The notes: generated by a model not told the origin, from the sequence alone. A stretch of 64,000 nucleotides of DNA from Paludibacter sp963678465 (GCA_963678465.1 OY782858.1:3224001-3288000); one strand, 5' to 3'; counted from the first letter of the stretch, positions 51,284-61,048 are shown. Translations and numbers: made by a program.

Positions 51284-52381
51284 TTATATTGATATAAAAA
51301 CAGCATCAGTGTTTATTGCAGTTAATTCAAACAGAATAACCGATTCGGCCGATTGTACCCAGTGTTTAAAGTTATTTGTGTTGGCATGATGGGGGATGTA
51401 TTCCAGTAGTTTATCGAGATCGAAGCTGTCGGCCGCTACTCCTGCTCCTGAACGCATTGCATCTATTACATTGCATTCTTGCTCTATGTGCGTAGGCACC
51501 ATAAGTACAGGTTTGTTTAGGTACATAGCTTCGCAAACCGACTCGAATCCTCCTGTAGTGGCATAGGCTTTGGCGCCTGTCATAAATTTCAGAAAAAGCT
51601 GATCGTTCAGCCGGTGCATGGTTAAATTATGGCTTGCTATTGTGGTTGTGTCGGCGTTTCTTCTGTCCCAGAAAAAATGTAATTCTTCGGAGGTATTACT
51701 TTCGCTCCATTTTTTGAGGTCTTTCATATAGCCATCATTGAGCAAATATCCAAGCATATAATTCCCCTTTCTTGATTTCTGATGCAATAGTTCCCGGCGA
51801 AGCAGCGGAGGTACAATGCCAATAGTGCCCTTGTTGCCTGTATCTTCTCTTCTGAACGAAAGCGCCAGTATTTTGCTCGAATTAAAGGCTGTAAAACGGG
51901 AGTAAAGGTTAAGTAAATAAAACTTAAACCATTTATTCCCTGTGTATTCGAAATTTGAAGTGAGAAAATAATATTGATGCGCCATGTTCACCATGGGTAC
52001 TTCCGGATTGAAAACGCCATAGGTAATGCCACACAATAATTCGTAAAAGTTAATCACAATGTCTGCTTGCTGCTCGCGGATGGTGCGGCGAATCGTGAAA
52101 ATACTTTCGATATAAACTGGTAAAAGTAAAATGTTATACAAAATGCTGGCTAAAAGAAATGGCTTTTTGCCTTTGGGCATAGGCATAAAATTAGGGCTTT
52201 GAAATTGTATAATTTCGGTATTCATTTTCTCCGGGAAAAAATCGGGGAGTACTCGTTTTTTGCTTTTCCCTACCATTACAGCCACTACTTCATGCCCGTT
52301 GTGCTCAAGCATTTGTTTCAAACTTATGGCTTGCGTTAAATGTCCACGACCTTCACCTTGTACTATAAATAAATATCTCAT
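51284..52381 (-). CDS. Glycosyltransferase (UDP-GlcNAc/MGDG-synthase-like fold)
   Basis: A 365-aa protein of the GT28/GT1-like GT-B fold, with GEGRGHLTQAISLKQMLEHNGHEV at the N-terminus, like MurG/MGDG synthase, and the donor site TGGFESVCEAMYLNKPVLMVPTHIEQECNVIDA in the C-terminal half. It transfers a sugar to an unidentified acceptor. It overlaps the LpxH-like gene by 4 bp (ATGA), so they are translated together. A joint role in an envelope glycolipid is inferred from this and is not shown. Confidence 0.8.
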   Translation of the reverse strand: MRYLFIVQGEGRGHLTQAISLKQMLEHNGHEVVAVMVGKSKKRVLPDFFPEKMNTEIIQFQSPNFMPMPKGKKPFLLASILYNILLLPVYIESIFTIRRTIREQQADIVINFYELLCGITYGVFNPEVPMVNMAHQYYFLTSNFEYTGNKWFKFYLLNLYSRFTAFNSSKILALSFRREDTGNKGTIGIVPPLLRRELLHQKSRKGNYMLGYLLNDGYMKDLKKWSESNTSEELHFFWDRRNADTTTIASHNLTMHRLNDQLFLKFMTGAKAYATTGGFESVCEAMYLNKPVLMVPTHIEQECNVIDAMRSGAGVAADSFDLDKLLEYIPHHANTNNFKHWVQSAESVILFELTAINTDAVFISI

Positions 52382-53241
52382 TGAAAGAACAGTTTTATAA
52401 ATGGATCGAAAAAATTAAGTGAGTATGCTATTCTCTCCGATTTTAATGGGGATGTGTCGAGTTGTATGGCGTTTTTAAGCTTGTTGTCAGTTGGGATTTC
52501 CTTGTGTAGGTATACTTCCCATGTGCCGTCTTCATGTTCGAGCAGGGCCGACATGGTTTCTACCCAGTCGCCCGAATTAAGATAATGTATACCGTCGATG
52601 TATTGGTTGGCAGGTTGATGGATATGCCCGCAGATAATGCCATCTGCATGACGTAGTTGAGCCAGCTTTACAAGTTCGTTCTCGAAATCGGAAATGTATG
52701 ATACTGCCGATTTTACTTTTTGCTTAATGCTTTGCGAAAGTGAGAAATAGGGGAGTCCTCTCCGGGTCCGATACAGATTGTATATTCTGTTGAGCCAAAG
52801 CAGTAAAGTGTATCCTACATCGCCCAACTTGGCCAGCCAAACCATTTTCGAAGTCACATTGTCGAAAATATCGCCATGCGTTACATAGTAGGTTTTGCCA
52901 TTTCTGTTGTGTACATAGTCTTTTACAATAGTGATATTGGCAAATGTAAATGGTGCAATCTGATCAATAAAATCATCATGATTTCCACGGATATACACAA
53001 CGTTGGTGTTTTGATTTTCCATCATTTTCATAATTACCTTGAAAAGCTCCGTGTGCTCCTTTTTCCATTTTCCTTTTCCGTTCTTTTGTAGATGCCAGCC
53101 ATCAATGATGTCGCCGTTCAAAATCAGAGTAGCGCAATTTACTGAACTTAAAAAATGAGTGAGTTCTTTTGCTTTGGAATGTTCGGTGCCTAAGTGTACA
53201 TCCGATATTACAATGGTGGGATAGTATTTGGGTAGCATCAT
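52378..53241 (-). CDS. LpxH-like metallophosphoesterase (UDP-diacylglucosamine-pyrophosphatase-like)
   Basis: A 287-aa calcineurin-like phosphoesterase. Metal motifs in order are ISDVHLGTEHS, LNGDIIDGWHL, IRGNHDD, THGDIFD and CGHIHQPAN, matching the LpxH-related Bacteroidota group. ATG 53241 is used; the frame runs back to 53289 through non-conserved residues. Partnered with a GT-B glycosyltransferase by a 4-bp overlap. LpxH proper cleaves UDP-2,3-diacylglucosamine in lipid A synthesis; the two-gene context suggests a different lipid substrate, so I leave it open. Confidence 0.8.
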   Translation of the reverse strand: MMLPKYYPTIVISDVHLGTEHSKAKELTHFLSSVNCATLILNGDIIDGWHLQKNGKGKWKKEHTELFKVIMKMMENQNTNVVYIRGNHDDFIDQIAPFTFANITIVKDYVHNRNGKTYYVTHGDIFDNVTSKMVWLAKLGDVGYTLLLWLNRIYNLYRTRRGLPYFSLSQSIKQKVKSAVSYISDFENELVKLAQLRHADGIICGHIHQPANQYIDGIHYLNSGDWVETMSALLEHEDGTWEVYLHKEIPTDNKLKNAIQLDTSPLKSERIAYSLNFFDPFIKLFFQ

Positions 53242-53415
53242 ATCGTTTTTACCTGCAAAATAAACCTTTGCGTATTGCAATGCCAACACAGTCAGGTGAA
53301 AAGAGCATGAAGTAAATATGACGGTCGAATTTCAAATCAATCAGAAGTTTACTTACATATCTGTGGTGTGTTATTTTTTCTATTCCTTTCCTACTGCCAC
53401 TTAACTGAAAAGTTG

Positions 53416-53423
53416 TATCTTTG
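53416..53423 (+). promoter_or_regulatory. Promoter -7 box for tyrS
   Basis: TATCTTTG, an exact TAnnTTTG match, 48 bp upstream of the tyrS ATG. Confidence 0.6.
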
Positions 53424-53471
53424 CAGCTTCAAAAAAGCGATATTACGAATAAAAAATAATACGATAACGAA

Positions 53472-54767
53472 ATGAATTTTATCGAAGAACTTCAATGGCG
53501 TGGCATGATTCATACAATGATGCCCGGAACAGAAGAACAACTGGCTAAAGAACTGACTGCGGCTTATGTGGGCATTGACCCTACAGCCGATTCGTTGCAC
53601 ATCGGTCATCTGGTAAGTGTGATGATGCTTCGCCACTTTCAGCGTGCAGGCCACAAACCTATTGCATTGGTGGGTGGAGCTACAGGTATGATTGGCGATC
53701 CTTCCGGTAAATCGGCCGAACGTAATCTGCTGGACGAAGCTGCTTTGCGGCACAATCAGGAGTCGATTAAAGCACAGTTGGCCAAGTTTCTGGATTTTGA
53801 TAGCGATGCGCCTAATGCTGCCGAGTTGGTCAACAATTACGATTGGATGAAGGACTATTCTTTCCTCGATTTTATCCGCGACATTGGTAAACACATTACT
53901 GTGAACTATATGATGGCCAAGGATTCGGTAAAAAAACGTTTGAGCTCCGAGTCAAGTGTGGGGATGTCGTTCACCGAGTTTTCGTACCAGCTCATGCAGG
54001 GCTACGACTTTTTGTGGCTCAATCAGCATAAAAACTGTAAACTGCAAATGGGTGGTTCCGATCAGTGGGGAAACATCACTACTGGTACTGAACTGATCCG
54101 CCGTAAAACCAATGGCGATGCTTTTGCACTTGTTTGTCCTTTGATTACAAAGGCCGATGGTGGTAAGTTTGGCAAGACCGAGAGTGGAAACGTTTGGCTC
54201 GACCGTCGCTATACTTCGCCCTATAAATTCTTCCAGTTTTGGCTGAATGTAAGCGATGCTGATGCCGAAAAGTATATAAAAATCTTTACATCTATAGATA
54301 AAGCAGAAATTGATGGTCTGATTGCCGAACATGCGGCAGCACCTCATTTACGCATTCTTCAGAAGCGATTGGCGCAGGAAGTTACAGTCATGGTACATTC
54401 GCAGGACGATTATGATGCTGCTGTAGAAGCGTCGAACATTCTTTTTGGTAACGCCACTTCTGAGGCATTGAAAAAATTAGACGAAGATACGCTCCTTGCT
54501 GTGTTCGAAGGTGTGCCTCAGTTCAAGGTGAAGAAGGCTGTTTTTGCCGAAGGCGTTAAAGCCATCGATTTAATGGTGGATATGGCTGCTGTTTTTCCCT
54601 CGAAAGGCGAAATGCGCAAACTTGTTCAGTCGGGTGGCGTCAGTGTGAATAAAGAAAAAATCGACAATCAGGATATGCTCATTACCCAATCTGAACTGCT
54701 GAATGGCAAATACCTACTGGCTCAGAAAGGTAAAAAGAACTATTATTTGCTCATTGCAGAAGAATAG
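53472..54767 (+). CDS. tyrS: Tyrosyl-tRNA synthetase
   Basis: A 431-aa class I synthetase, full length for the bacterial TyrRS. The HIGH-type motif is HIGH in SLHIGHLVSVMM; the KMSKS-type loop reads KFGKTESGNVW, as in bacterial TyrRS of the TyrRS-S/KFGKT type. QMGGSDQWGNI lies in the tyrosine-binding region. The C-terminal S4 RNA-binding domain (RKLVQSGGVSVNKEKI) is present. It charges tRNA-Tyr in the cytoplasm. Two tRNA-Gln genes follow within 100 bp, but with their own promoter. Confidence 0.96.
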   Translation: MNFIEELQWRGMIHTMMPGTEEQLAKELTAAYVGIDPTADSLHIGHLVSVMMLRHFQRAGHKPIALVGGATGMIGDPSGKSAERNLLDEAALRHNQESIKAQLAKFLDFDSDAPNAAELVNNYDWMKDYSFLDFIRDIGKHITVNYMMAKDSVKKRLSSESSVGMSFTEFSYQLMQGYDFLWLNQHKNCKLQMGGSDQWGNITTGTELIRRKTNGDAFALVCPLITKADGGKFGKTESGNVWLDRRYTSPYKFFQFWLNVSDADAEKYIKIFTSIDKAEIDGLIAEHAAAPHLRILQKRLAQEVTVMVHSQDDYDAAVEASNILFGNATSEALKKLDEDTLLAVFEGVPQFKVKKAVFAEGVKAIDLMVDMAAVFPSKGEMRKLVQSGGVSVNKEKIDNQDMLITQSELLNGKYLLAQKGKKNYYLLIAEE

Positions 54768-54803
54768 AACTGAAAAAAATATACAATAATTTCAGTAAAA
54801 GAT

Positions 54804-54834
54804 TTTGCTGAAATGAAAAACAATCGTATCTTTG
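54804..54834 (+). promoter_or_regulatory. Promoter of the first tRNA-Gln gene
   Basis: TTTG at 54804-54807, a 19-nt spacer, and TATCTTTG at 54827-54834: an exact Bacteroidota promoter. Transcription should start close to 54841. Confidence 0.8.
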
Positions 54835-54862
54835 CACCGCTTTTGTGAAAAGCACTAATGAT

Positions 54863-54933
54863 TGTCTCATGGTGTAATGGTAGCACTGCAGTTTTTGGTT
54901 CTGCCTGTCGAAGTTCGAATCTTCGTGAGACAA
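54863..54933 (+). tRNA. tRNA-Gln (anticodon TTG)
   Basis: A 71-nt cloverleaf. Acceptor stem TGTCTCA pairs with TGAGACA. D-arm GGTGTAATGGTAGC and T-arm TCGAAGTTCGAATCTTCG are intact. The anticodon loop TTTTGGT gives anticodon TTG, reading CAA. The 3' CCA is not encoded. It is the first of a glutamine tRNA pair. Confidence 0.93.
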
Positions 54934-55031
54934 CAATAACCATAACGGTTGAATTTCAGCAATGGACTTCAACCGTTTTTTCCCTGAAAATTTCCAAAAC
55001 TACTGTTTTGGTCAATAATAAAAATCTCTAC

Positions 55032-55102
55032 TGTCTTATGGTGTAATGGTAGCACTGCAGTTTCTGGATCTGCCTGTCTAGGTTCGAATCCTAGTAAGAC
55101 AA
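55032..55102 (+). tRNA. tRNA-Gln (anticodon CTG)
   Basis: A 71-nt cloverleaf very like the first copy. Acceptor stem TGTCTTA pairs with TAAGACA, and the T-arm is CTAGGTTCGAATCCTAG. The loop TTCTGGA gives anticodon CTG, reading CAG. CCA is not encoded. Together with the first copy it covers both glutamine codons. Confidence 0.93.
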
Positions 55103-55114
55103 CGTATAAAACGA

Positions 55115-55160
55115 AAACAAACCCTGATAATTCAAAATTATCAGGGTTTGTTTATTTTGG
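55115..55160 (+). terminator. Terminator of the tRNA-Gln pair
   Basis: A perfect 17-bp stem (55115-55131 with 55137-55153) and a 5-nt loop followed by a short A+T-rich tail. It lies 12 bp past the second tRNA and can also end lpd transcription from the other strand. Confidence 0.85.
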
Positions 55161-55187
55161 GGACTAACAGAAAAAGCCTTCAGTCGG

Positions 55188-56600
55188 TTAATGTTTCACA
55201 GGCTTGTAAATGTGCGACGAATGTCCGTAGAACAATTCGGCAGCTTCCATTACTGTTTCAGACAGTGTAGGGTGGGGGTGAATGGTCAATGCAAGGTCCT
55301 TTACGGTAGCGCCCATTTCTATGGCCAACACACCTTCGGCTATCATTTCACCTGCTCCTGGTCCGCAAATACCTATACCAAGTATCCTTTCCGTTTCAGG
55401 GTCGATAATCAGTTTTGTCAATCCATCGTTCCTGTCAAGCGTTGTGGCACGTCCACTGGCTGCCCAGGGGAATTTTGCCAACTCAAACTTGATACCTTTT
55501 GCCTTGGCCTGATTTTCTGTGATACCTGCCCATGCAATTTCAGGGTCGGTAAACACAACCGCAGGAATGGCAAGTGGTTCAAAGGCTACCTTCTTGCCCG
55601 AAATGGCATCTACGGCCACACGTCCTTCGTGCGAAGCTTTGTGAGCCAGCATAGGTTCTCCCACAATATCGCCAATGGCGTAGATATTGTCGTCGTTGGT
55701 CTTCAAAGTGTTGTCGGCAATGATCCAACCACGCTCATTCACTTGTACTTTTGTGTTCTCAAGTCCCAAACCGGCAGTATGTGGCTTGCGACCAATCGAC
55801 ATCAGTACATAGTCGAAAACGTGCTCTTCTATTTGTTTGTCTTTGTTTTCTATGCGTACCAACAGTCCATCTGCTACTTCTTTAATCTCGACTACTTTCG
55901 ATTGAAGCATGATTTTGTCGAAAGATGCTGAAATGCGTTTCTGCAAATGCGATACAAGGTCCTGGTCGGCCCCCGGAAGTAGCCTGTCCATAAACTCCAC
56001 AACCGACACCTGAGTGCCGAGTGCCGAATAAACCGATCCTAATTCGAGACCGATGTAGCCGCCTCCCACTACAAGTAGTGATTTGGGAATGGCTGGTAAA
56101 TCGAGCGCCGAAGTGGAGTTCAGCAAGCGTTTGCTTTCAATCTGCAACGAAGGTATGGTAGCAATGACCGACCCTGTGGCAATGATGGCTTTGTCGAACG
56201 AAATAAGCTCCGTTGAGCCATTTTCTTTTGTTACCTGAACGCTTGTCGACGATACGAACTTCGCCCGTCCCTGTACGAAATTAATTTTGCGCTGTTTGCT
56301 GAGTATACCCAGCCCTCCGGTGAGTTTCGAAACTACTTTGTTCTTAAACCCGCGAAGTTTATCAAGGTCGATTTGTGGTTCACCAAAGTTGATGCCCCAT
56401 TCTTTGGCTTCTTTTGTTTCGTTCAAAAGTTTAGCCACATGCAGCAATGCTTTGGATGGAATACAGCCACGGTACAGACATACACCACCCGGGTTTTTCT
56501 CCAGGTCAATCAATGTTACATTCATGCCCAGATCGGCGGCATAAAATGCAGCAGCATATCCGCCGGGTCCGCCTCCGATTACAACTATATTTTGACTCAT
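55188..56600 (-). CDS. lpd: Dihydrolipoyl dehydrogenase (E3)
   Basis: A 470-aa FAD disulfide oxidoreductase. FAD-binding GGGPGGYAAAFYAADLG, the redox disulfide in GGVCLYRGCIPSKAL, NAD-binding VGGGYIGLELGSVYSALG, the second FAD motif NIYAIGDIVGEPMLAHKA, and the catalytic HPHPTLSE near the C-terminus are all present. It reoxidises dihydrolipoyl groups of the E2 core. It is the last of the minus-strand order aceE, aceF, lpd and lies 51 bp past aceF. Confidence 0.96.
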   Translation of the reverse strand: MSQNIVVIGGGPGGYAAAFYAADLGMNVTLIDLEKNPGGVCLYRGCIPSKALLHVAKLLNETKEAKEWGINFGEPQIDLDKLRGFKNKVVSKLTGGLGILSKQRKINFVQGRAKFVSSTSVQVTKENGSTELISFDKAIIATGSVIATIPSLQIESKRLLNSTSALDLPAIPKSLLVVGGGYIGLELGSVYSALGTQVSVVEFMDRLLPGADQDLVSHLQKRISASFDKIMLQSKVVEIKEVADGLLVRIENKDKQIEEHVFDYVLMSIGRKPHTAGLGLENTKVQVNERGWIIADNTLKTNDDNIYAIGDIVGEPMLAHKASHEGRVAVDAISGKKVAFEPLAIPAVVFTDPEIAWAGITENQAKAKGIKFELAKFPWAASGRATTLDRNDGLTKLIIDPETERILGIGICGPGAGEMIAEGVLAIEMGATVKDLALTIHPHPTLSETVMEAAELFYGHSSHIYKPVKH

Positions 56601-56651
56601 ATGTTTTTTTTCTATAAAGATAAATACTAATTGAATAAATGCTAAATTCTT

Positions 56652-58307
56652 TTATCCTTCAATAATAAATTTCATTGGGTTTTCGATCGCATCAATTACC
56701 CAGCGAAGGAAACGTATGCCATCGGCGCCGTCTATCACCCTGTGATCGTACGAAAGCGAAAGCGGCAACAATAGTCGTGGCTCAAATTTACCATCGATAT
56801 ACACCGGCTCCATATTGCCTCTCGAAACACCAAGAATGGCAACTTCAGGGGCATTGATGATAGGGGTAAAGAATGTTCCGCCTATACCGCCAAGATTGGT
56901 GATTGTGAAACATCCGCCCTGCATATCGGCAATACTTGCTTTTTTGTTGCGGGCTTTTTCGGCCAGTGCGTTCATTTCGCGCGAAATTTCAATCACATTC
57001 AGCTGATCGGCATTTTTAATAACCGGTACAATCAATCCGAACTCAGTATCTACTGCTATGCCTATGTTGAGGTATTGCTTGTAGATCACTTCTTTGGCCT
57101 GCATATCGACGCTGGCATTGAACTGCGGGAATTTCTTGAGTGCCGAAGCAATGATTTTTACAAGAATAGCAGTCACAGTTAGTTTTACGCCCTGTTTTTC
57201 GGCTGTTTTGGCATAACTTTTTCGGAATTCTTCCAAGGCTGTGATGTCTGCTTTGTCAAACTGAGTCACGTGCGGAATGGTGTGCCATGCATAGCTTAAA
57301 TGTTCTGCTGTTTTGTAGCGGATATTCGACATCGCCTGGCGTTCCACTGCTCCGAATTTCGAGAAATCAGGCAATGGTTCCTGGTGTTGTTCTGCTTTGA
57401 TGTGTTGTATTTCGTTCCGTTGCTGATGCAATGCTTTGCTGTAGGCTTTCACATCATCAAGTAGTATCCGCCCGCCGGGTCCTGTACCTTTGACCTTATT
57501 TACATCCACGCCTATCTCGCGCGCTAATCTTCGAACGGAAGGTGCGGCAGGAGCTGCATTTTGCAAAATCGGTGGTTGGTTTTCTACAGGAATAACTTTA
57601 GGAGCATCGGCAACTACAGCTTGCTGAGGAACAATTTCTATTGCTTTTTCAGCAACAACAGGAGCAGATGCCGAAGCTGCCGCAGGAGCTGAAGGTTGAC
57701 TTTGAACAGATGAACCTTCCGATACCTTGAATATAACGGTGCCAATTTCTATTACATCGCCTTCGGCAACAAGTAGTTCTGTAATTGTTCCGGTCACAGT
57801 GGAAGGTACTTCGATGGTAGCTTTATCGGTTTCAAGTTCTAGTACCGACTGGTCGATACTCACTTTTTCGTCTACAGCCACCAATACTTTTATAATGGTT
57901 GCTTTGGTAATATTCTCACCTAATTCGGGGAGTTTAAATTCCTGAACTGAAGATGTAACTGCTGTTGGTTGAGGTGCTTCTACAGGCTGTGCTTCTGGTT
58001 GAGGAGGAGCAACTGCTTGTTTTTCTTCTGCTGCTGGTTCAGCTTTGGCCTGTTGGGTCGTTTCGACTGATTCGGCCGATTCAACAGAGAAAATAACCTG
58101 ACCAATGCTCACGCTTTCGCCTTCGGCAACATTGATGGCAACTACTTTTCCGCTCACATCCGAAGGAACTTCGATGGTGGCTTTGTCAGTCTCGAGTTCC
58201 AGAACGGGCTGGTCAGTTGCTACAATGTCTCCTGTCTTGATAAGTATTTTGACAATTGTAGCCGAACTTATATTTTCACCTAATTCGGGTATTATAAAGT
58301 TTTTCAT
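56652..58307 (-). CDS. aceF: Pyruvate dehydrogenase E2, dihydrolipoyl acetyltransferase
   Basis: A 551-aa protein. Two N-terminal lipoyl domains (about residues 1-75 and 120-195) each carry ETDKATIEVPS with the lipoylated lysine. Alanine/proline/glutamine-rich linkers separate them. A peripheral subunit-binding domain (APSVRRLAREIGVDVNKVKGTGPGGRIL) precedes the catalytic domain, which ends in DHRVIDGADGIRF with the catalytic histidine. It passes the acetyl group from lipoate to CoA. It lies between aceE (71 bp) and lpd in one operon. Confidence 0.95.
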   Translation of the reverse strand: MKNFIIPELGENISSATIVKILIKTGDIVATDQPVLELETDKATIEVPSDVSGKVVAINVAEGESVSIGQVIFSVESAESVETTQQAKAEPAAEEKQAVAPPQPEAQPVEAPQPTAVTSSVQEFKLPELGENITKATIIKVLVAVDEKVSIDQSVLELETDKATIEVPSTVTGTITELLVAEGDVIEIGTVIFKVSEGSSVQSQPSAPAAASASAPVVAEKAIEIVPQQAVVADAPKVIPVENQPPILQNAAPAAPSVRRLAREIGVDVNKVKGTGPGGRILLDDVKAYSKALHQQRNEIQHIKAEQHQEPLPDFSKFGAVERQAMSNIRYKTAEHLSYAWHTIPHVTQFDKADITALEEFRKSYAKTAEKQGVKLTVTAILVKIIASALKKFPQFNASVDMQAKEVIYKQYLNIGIAVDTEFGLIVPVIKNADQLNVIEISREMNALAEKARNKKASIADMQGGCFTITNLGGIGGTFFTPIINAPEVAILGVSRGNMEPVYIDGKFEPRLLLPLSLSYDHRVIDGADGIRFLRWVIDAIENPMKFIIEG

Positions 58308-58378
58308 TTTTATTCTTTTAACCTTGATCTTCTGTTCGAAGTGAAGGTAGTTTTTATAAAATTTTCTTACAAATAGAA

Positions 58379-61048
58379 TTATGAAATCATTGGATTTAAT
58401 TTATTTGCATCAATGCCCTGCTCCTTCATGGCCTTTTTAAGGTCAGCCAGTTTGTATTTTCCATCTTTGTATAAAGCATACAAAGTAGCGGTAACAATAT
58501 GCTTGGCATCTACTTCGAAGAAGTCGCGCAATTCATTGCGGCCTTCGCTTCGTCCGAAACCATCAGTTCCTAAGGTGAACAAACGTTTTGGCAACCATTT
58601 GGAAATGGAGTCGGGAAGTGTTTTTACGTAATCCGAAGCTGCGACAATTACTCCATCGTTCTGAATCACAGTTGATACATAAGGTGTCTTTTCTTTGTCG
58701 GGGTGCAATAGATTATGTCGCTCTACATCCAAAGCATCGCGTTGCAGTTCTTTGTAGCTGGTTACACTGTAAACATTTGTAGAGACGCCATATTTTTCTT
58801 CGAGTATCTCGGCAGCTTTTAGCGTTTCGTTCATTATTGTTCCACTACCCAACAGGTTGGCTTTTAGTTCTGAACTTTCACTTTTTCCGTTTTTATAAAG
58901 ATACATCCCTTTTAAAATACCATCTTTAGCGCCTTCCGGCATAGGTGGCATTGGGTAGTTCTCGTTCATAATGGTGATGTAGTAAAATACTTTTTCCTGT
59001 TCCTCATACATGCGGCGTATACCATCGCGAATGATAACTGCCAGTTCGTAGGCGAATGCAGGGTCGTAAGTAACAAGGTTTGGTACCGGATAAGCGAGCA
59101 AGTGGCTGTTACCGTCCTGGTGTTGTAAACCTTCGCCGGCAAGTGTTGTACGTCCGGCAGTTCCTCCTACAAGAAATCCTTTGGCTGCCATGTCGGCTGC
59201 TGCCCATACTAGGTCGCCAATACGTTGAAGGCCGAACATTGAATAATAAACGAAGAAAGGCATCATGTTCAGGCCGTGTGTAGCATAGGCTGTTCCTGCG
59301 CCGATAAACGATGACATAGCGCCGGCTTCGGTAATTCCTTCTTCAAGTATTTGTCCGTCTTTAGCTTCTTTGTAATAAAGGAGTAGCTCTTTGTCTACCG
59401 GTTCGTAAAGCTGACCCACATGTGAGTAGATACCTAACTGACGGAAAAGTGATTCCATTCCGAAAGTACGTGCTTCGTCTGGGACGATAGGTACAATAAG
59501 TTTACCTATTTCCTTGTCTTTTAATAATTTTGAAAGAATACGAACAAAAGCCATTGTTGTTGATAGCTCGCGACCTTCCGATCCTTTGTAGAATTCCTCA
59601 AATACTTCTTCTGGTGGAGTTTTGATAGGGCGGACATCCACTTTTCGTTGTGGAACATAACCTCCAAGATCTTCTCTTTTCTTGCGCAGGTATTTCATTT
59701 CGGCTGAATCTTCGGGCAAGCGGAAGAAAGGTGTTTTGGCGACTTCATCATCAGAAAGCGGAATGCCGAATCGGGTTCTGAATTCTTTTAGTTCTTCTTC
59801 GTTCAGTTTTTTCTGCGAATGCGTAATGTTTTTACCTTCGCCACTTTCGCCCAAACCGTAGCCCTTGATTGTATTTGCAAGAATAACAGTGGGTTGACCT
59901 TTGTGGTTGACAGCTGCATTAAAGGCTGCATAAACTTTTTCGGGGTCGTGACCTCCGCGTTTCATTTTGCGGATTTGGTCATCGGTGAGGTGACTTACCA
60001 TTTCGAGCAATTCAGGATCGGTGCCGAAAAATTCTTTTCGTACATAGTCGCCTGAGGCTATGGAGAATTTCTGCGACTGCCCGTCGACCACTTCGCCCAT
60101 GCGTTTTACAAGTTTTCCTTTGTGGTCTTTTTCGAGCAGTTCATCCCACTCGCTTCCCCAAAGTACTTTAATTACATTCCAGCCTGCTCCTTTGAATATG
60201 GCTTCAAGTTCCTGAACAATTTTTCCATTTCCGCGAACAGGGCCATCCAGTCGTTGTAAATTACAGTTGATGACGAAAATAAGATTATCTAATTTTTCGC
60301 GGGCAGCCAACGAAATGGCGCCAAGAGCTTCAGGTTCGTCGGTTTCTCCATCGCCCAGAAAAGCCCATACTTTTTGGTGCGAAGTTGTTTTAAGTCCGCG
60401 GTCTTCGAGATAACGATTGAAACGTGCCTGATAAATGGACATAATCGGACCCAGCCCCATCGACACAGTCGGGAATTCCCAGAAGTTAGGCATCAGCCAG
60501 GGGTGTGGATAAGATGATAATCCGCTTTTTGATTGTAACTCTCTGCGGTAATTGTTCAGCTGATCAGCTGTGATTCGCCCTTCGAGGAAGGCACGCGAAT
60601 AAATACCGGGAGCTGCATGTCCCTGAAAATAAATCTGGTCGCCATCGTGTCCGTCGCCTTTTCCTTTGAAAAAATGATTGAAAGCTACTTCGAGTAAGGT
60701 GGCTACAGAGGCATAAGTAGAGATGTGTCCACCTATTCCGTTTTCGTTCTTATTGGCCTTTACAACCATAGCCATAGCATTCCAACGAATCACACTTTTT
60801 ATAAGGCGCTCAATTTCTCGGTTGCCGGGATATGGCACTTGTTTAGATCGGGATATGGTGTTGATGTACGGTGTGTTGGCGGTGAAAGGTAATTCCACGC
60901 CTGCTTTGTGTGCGCGTACCTGAAGCTGACGAAGCAACTCCACTACACGATCGGGACCCCATTGTTGTAAAACATAATCGAGTGAGTAAAACCACTCCTC
61001 ATTCTCAAGTTCTTCAATATCTTTAGGTATAACCTTATTTGTACTCAT
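58379..61048 (-). CDS. aceE: Pyruvate dehydrogenase E1, homodimeric type
   Basis: An 889-aa thiamine-diphosphate enzyme of the AceE (homodimeric) type. It decarboxylates pyruvate and acetylates E2 lipoate. ATG 61048 (MSTNKVIPKDIEELENEEWFYSLDYVLQQWGP) is used. The frame runs back to 61084 but the family start fits here. Landmarks: HISTYASVATLLEVAFNHF, GDGETDEPEALGAI of the thiamine-diphosphate site, KRGGHDPEKVYAAF and SFIGAGTAYATHGLNMMPFFVYYSMFGLQRIGDL. The complex is typical of aerobes and facultative bacteria. Confidence 0.95.
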   Translation of the reverse strand: MSTNKVIPKDIEELENEEWFYSLDYVLQQWGPDRVVELLRQLQVRAHKAGVELPFTANTPYINTISRSKQVPYPGNREIERLIKSVIRWNAMAMVVKANKNENGIGGHISTYASVATLLEVAFNHFFKGKGDGHDGDQIYFQGHAAPGIYSRAFLEGRITADQLNNYRRELQSKSGLSSYPHPWLMPNFWEFPTVSMGLGPIMSIYQARFNRYLEDRGLKTTSHQKVWAFLGDGETDEPEALGAISLAAREKLDNLIFVINCNLQRLDGPVRGNGKIVQELEAIFKGAGWNVIKVLWGSEWDELLEKDHKGKLVKRMGEVVDGQSQKFSIASGDYVRKEFFGTDPELLEMVSHLTDDQIRKMKRGGHDPEKVYAAFNAAVNHKGQPTVILANTIKGYGLGESGEGKNITHSQKKLNEEELKEFRTRFGIPLSDDEVAKTPFFRLPEDSAEMKYLRKKREDLGGYVPQRKVDVRPIKTPPEEVFEEFYKGSEGRELSTTMAFVRILSKLLKDKEIGKLIVPIVPDEARTFGMESLFRQLGIYSHVGQLYEPVDKELLLYYKEAKDGQILEEGITEAGAMSSFIGAGTAYATHGLNMMPFFVYYSMFGLQRIGDLVWAAADMAAKGFLVGGTAGRTTLAGEGLQHQDGNSHLLAYPVPNLVTYDPAFAYELAVIIRDGIRRMYEEQEKVFYYITIMNENYPMPPMPEGAKDGILKGMYLYKNGKSESSELKANLLGSGTIMNETLKAAEILEEKYGVSTNVYSVTSYKELQRDALDVERHNLLHPDKEKTPYVSTVIQNDGVIVAASDYVKTLPDSISKWLPKRLFTLGTDGFGRSEGRNELRDFFEVDAKHIVTATLYALYKDGKYKLADLKKAMKEQGIDANKLNPMIS

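Noticed and set aside
55191..55931. Plus-strand frame (246 aa) opposite lpd
   Set aside because: Antisense to a certain gene, rich in cysteine, histidine and phenylalanine without a motif; a shadow frame.
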